Below are positions 61,034 to 64,000 of a stretch of DNA of 64,000 nt, piece by piece (within the stretch, counting starts at the first letter, position 1; the number at the start of each line of letters is the position of its first letter). Where the stretch lies: contig NC_079491.1 of assembly GCF_020520425.1 (NCBI RefSeq), forward strand, positions 99,603,152-99,667,151. Direction: 5' to 3'. The translations under genes were made by a program, and so were the position numbers. The notes under the pieces were generated by a model, which had not been told where the DNA came from, did not search any database, and was given only the letters and a program-made list of their open reading frames with translations. Source of the DNA: Spinacia oleracea. Lineage: Eukaryota > Streptophyta > Magnoliopsida > Caryophyllales > Amaranthaceae.

Positions 61034-63966
61034 TGATATATATCACTAATGGGTATAAAGTACCTTTAGGTCAGCCCAACTTGGGGTAAAAAGACAAAAA
61101 TGCCCTTCTTACTTAGCAACCAAGAAGGACATCTGTCCATTAGGAATAGACGTAATTACATAATTACCCTCATGTAATAATCATATAAATAGTCTACTGT
61201 AATCATTAAAAAAAGGCTATCTAATCATTACCTAAGAAAAAAAATCAGTCACTCTCTCTCATTAGTCCTTCTCACTTGACAGCAGCTGTAATACCCCGAA
61301 ATTTTTAAACTCGATTTATTAAAATTAAAATATATTTTATCTTGATTTCGTTTTAAATAATTACGAATAATCGAATTTCGTTATTTTAAACGTTTTTACG
61401 ATTTATTTTAAACGATAAATTCATAAACGAAAATTTATTTATTTTTCGTTAAAGATATTTTACAAAGAATTATTTTAACTAAACATTTCTATTTTTAGTA
61501 GTTTCCAAAAATAGCAACAAATTTCAGATATTTTGGTCAAATCTTGTGAAATTACTAAAAAGCCCTTAGAAGAGCCAAAATCTCATCTCTCTCTCCTTGC
61601 TCTCCACGTACAAATGGAGTAAAGGAATTTTCCTCCTTCTCCTTTTCCCTAAAATCAGTCCCCATTCAATTGCAAAGCCCAAATTGTCTTCCTTTTCTTC
61701 AATTACAAAAAAACCAGTTTCCATTTCTGAAATGCAACATCAAAAACCAAAACCAAAACAAAAAATCAATTTCACTCCCCTTTGTTTCATGTGATTCGAA
61801 CCACCACTGAGGCAGCCACTTCAACCACCTCAACCACCACTGCTCCACTGTCTACCTCCGTCCACCGCCACTCGACCACCGCACACCCACCGTACCCCCT
61901 TCTCCCTCTCCTTCTCTCGCGCAACCCCTGCTCTCCCCTACCCCCTATTTCTTTGCCTCACCGCACTACCCACGCAGCATCACCACTTCCGACAACCCTC
62001 ACCATCCCGTGAACCAATCTCCGCCCCAACACCACCGTCTAATCGCCCTGCCTCCGCCCAGAACCAACCGAAAAACGCCCCCTCGAACTTCCCCTGTTTC
62101 CTTGTTTCGCACCTCCCTCTCTCTCCTTTTGACCATCGTGCCACCGCACAACCACCCACCCTCACTACCGCCTTCACCGGCGCAGGGTTGCGACTCTAAA
62201 CCACCGAGCCGGCCAGCCGCCACCTTCCTTCCTCCCTCCTCTCTTCTTCTCCTCTTCGAGCCTCCCCCCGTGCTCGTGCCTCCCTGTTCCGGACCAAACC
62301 AAAAATCAAAGTTTTAAAATAAAACTTTGATTCCCTTCCTATCCATATTAAAGTTGGGCCATTCATCACTTTAGGCCTTTGGGTAAGTTAAAGTTAATTT
62401 ACTATTTTCAGATTTTCAAATTATTAGTTTTCATGTTTTAATAATTTCTATGATATAATTATTTACTAATAAGTTGTTATTATTTTTCAGGTTTAATTAA
62501 CGATTTTAATAAAATAAATTATTAGCCTGAATTAGGAAAAACGGAATTTTAATGATATTTTCATGTAAACCGATTTATGAAATCTATAAATATATTTCGA
62601 TTAAAATTTCGTTTAATAATAATATTTTCATTAAATTATGAAATTATATTTACTAATAAAACCATTATTTATAAAATGTAATATTTATAAAATATTGATT
62701 TTAAATTATTTATCGAACTAGTACTAATTAAATGATTTATTATTTTGAAAGAAATTGGACTTGGAGCTCAGGACGAACGAACCAACGAAAATCCTTAGCA
62801 AAATCGTGGAAGTGAGGTAACGGCTATTGCTAGTACCCGCAATTCCCTTCTAAATGTGTTTATGAAATCATGACAATATGATTGAATTTATGATCTGAAT
62901 GCTTTGACATGTTTTATTGAATTGCGGGAAATGAATTATGTTTTGATTGAATAATTTATTATAATATGATTTGATGTAATTATTCCTTATTTTATGATTG
63001 ATTGAATTTCTTATAAAATGATATTATGATTGATTGAATTTCTTATAAAATGTTGTTTATAAGAAACCATGAAAGAAAAGATGTTTGATCGTATGATCCA
63101 AAGGAAACATGTTACTTCAACTGAAGTAAAAAGGTTAAAATGTAAAATTAAACGAAACATGATAAATGAAAGTGAAAGACCTAGTCCGTTTGGCAGTATA
63201 TGTTCACAGGTTACGATTCTCGGTCATTCATGTACCCATGGGGCATCCGCCCATTGAGCCAAGGCTCTCATGTTTTCGGGCCAAGGCCCCATATTTTATG
63301 GACATCGGTCCATCGTGGAAGACGTTCCACCATGTCATACTTGCCACGGCTAGCATGTGCACCCTAAAGTTATGAATGAATTAAATAAAGGACTTTATAA
63401 AATGTTTTACTATATTCTATTCTCCTTGTGTTATTAAATAAAATGAGTTGAAATGAATTTACGTTGCTAGGGTGGTCGTTACTGAGTCTTCGGCTCACCG
63501 TTTTGTTTTCCGTTTTAGGTACTGCGGGGAATGATGGACACGAGTAGTGGCGAGGAATTTCACTTTAATAATATTCACCTAGTTAATGCTTAAAGTTTTA
63601 GTAGTTTTAATTAAAGACTTTTAGTAAGTTATGTACTTTTATTTTGGGAATATAAAGGATTATATATTTATTGGAGAATTTAATAGCTTATGTTATGATG
63701 TTTTCCTTGTAATTTCCAAGAGGAAGTTTCGGCAGGTAATGTCCCGACCGAATTACGTTAATTCCGCTGCTAATTATGCTTTAATAATTGAATTAGAGGT
63801 CGGGGCGTTACAGCAGCTTATCTAATTTTAAAGTTCCTCGGACACATTCAGGGACTGTCTAAAAACGGTAACACAGGTGGTTGGATATAAGGAAATCACG
63901 GTCAAATACGTCATCGGTTAAGCTAGTTCCCAAGTTAATATATTTACAGTTTCTCCGGCAGAAACA
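61034..63966 (+). mobile_element. 5' LTR of an element leaving the window, split by a solo LTR
   Basis: The right end CAGAAACA at 63966 is followed by a primer-binding site at 63970. The left end is taken as TGATATATATCAC at 61034, which gives an LTR of about 405 bp without the insertion (61034-61286 plus 63818-63966). A possible TATA box, TATAAATA, lies near 61184. The body and 3' LTR are outside the window, so the left boundary cannot be tested by a TSD. Confidence 0.6.
61287..63812 (+). mobile_element. Solo LTR, probably chromovirus (Tekay/Del-like)
   Basis: 2526 bp, TGTAATACCCCG...GGGGCGTTACA, ends inverted (TGTAA/TTACA), flanked by GCAGC at 61282-61286 and 63813-63817. The TGTAAYACCCCG start is common in Tekay/Del-type LTRs as I recall them. 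The C-rich part at 61800-62280 gives long Pro/Thr/Ser-rich frames on both strands that I do not believe are genes. No primer site, coding sequence or second LTR accompanies it. Confidence 0.87.
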
Positions 63967-63969
63967 GTT

Positions 63970-63987
63970 TGGCGCCGTCTGTGGGGA
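63970..63987 (+). other. Primer-binding site of the element leaving the window
   Basis: TGGCGCCGTCTGTGGGGA, three bases after the LTR. It resembles the tRNA-Asp-type site of the Athila-type element in its first nine bases but differs after that. I do not assign the tRNA. Confidence 0.7.
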
Positions 63988-64000
63988 CCGCTTAACAAAA

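Noticed and set aside
61597..62317. Pro/Thr/Ser-rich frames on both strands
   Set aside because: They lie inside the chromovirus-type solo LTR and follow its C-rich composition.

Overview
The window is plant nuclear DNA, most likely from a dicot. Two genes with many introns sit in sequence dominated by LTR retrotransposons, with Stowaway-type MITEs between and inside them. The retrotransposon families (Athila-type Ty3, iMet-primed Copia, Ale-type Copia, chromoviruses) would fit a repeat-rich Caryophyllales genome such as a chenopod. That assignment is inference only; nothing in the sequence proves a species.

Left part (1-28.9 kb): a nest of retrotransposons whose order can be read from target-site duplications (TSDs). 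Positions 1-1552 are the 3' LTR of an element whose body lies outside the window. A decayed plus-strand Copia element (integrase at about 1889-2206, continuing at 28169-28887) was split by a minus-strand Copia element (2207-28168, TSD AGTAT). That element was split in its RNase H region by a Ty3-type solo LTR (4888-20560, TSD CTTAT). The solo LTR was in turn split by a young 13.6-kb Athila-type element (6439-20017, TSD TAAAC). The Athila-type element is chimeric: behind its own LTR, primer site and gag start it carries an older partial LTR, a second, mutated primer site and a second gag start. Its gag-pol frame is broken by three in-frame stops, although its two outer LTRs are almost identical.

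Middle part (28.9-37.3 kb): an antisense remnant of an Athila-type LTR, then AT-rich DNA full of a GTTACTATATGAT-like motif. This DNA is interrupted by a minus-strand Ale-type Copia element (30569-36114, 177-bp LTRs, TSD CTTCT) and a Stowaway MITE.

Gene part (37.5-60.2 kb): two convergent genes. On the plus strand, a 15-exon PUS10-type tRNA pseudouridine synthase gene (37581-45109, 513 aa). On the minus strand, a 12-exon prolyl oligopeptidase gene (59967 down to 48506, 729 aa) with a complete catalytic triad. Between them lie a candidate TIR element and low-complexity DNA. The oligopeptidase introns hold three full-length MITEs and a deleted chromovirus. The two genes have no evident functional link: one acts in tRNA modification, the other in peptide turnover.

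Right part (60.2-64 kb): upstream DNA of the oligopeptidase gene, then the 5' LTR and primer-binding site of an element that runs off the window. That LTR is split by a 2.5-kb solo LTR (61287-63812, TSD GCAGC).

I found no rRNA, tRNA, CRISPR array or bacterial-type operon. The strongest candidate for something unusual is the chimeric Athila-type element. Exon boundaries were placed by hand from reading frame, splice dinucleotides and family similarity recalled from memory.
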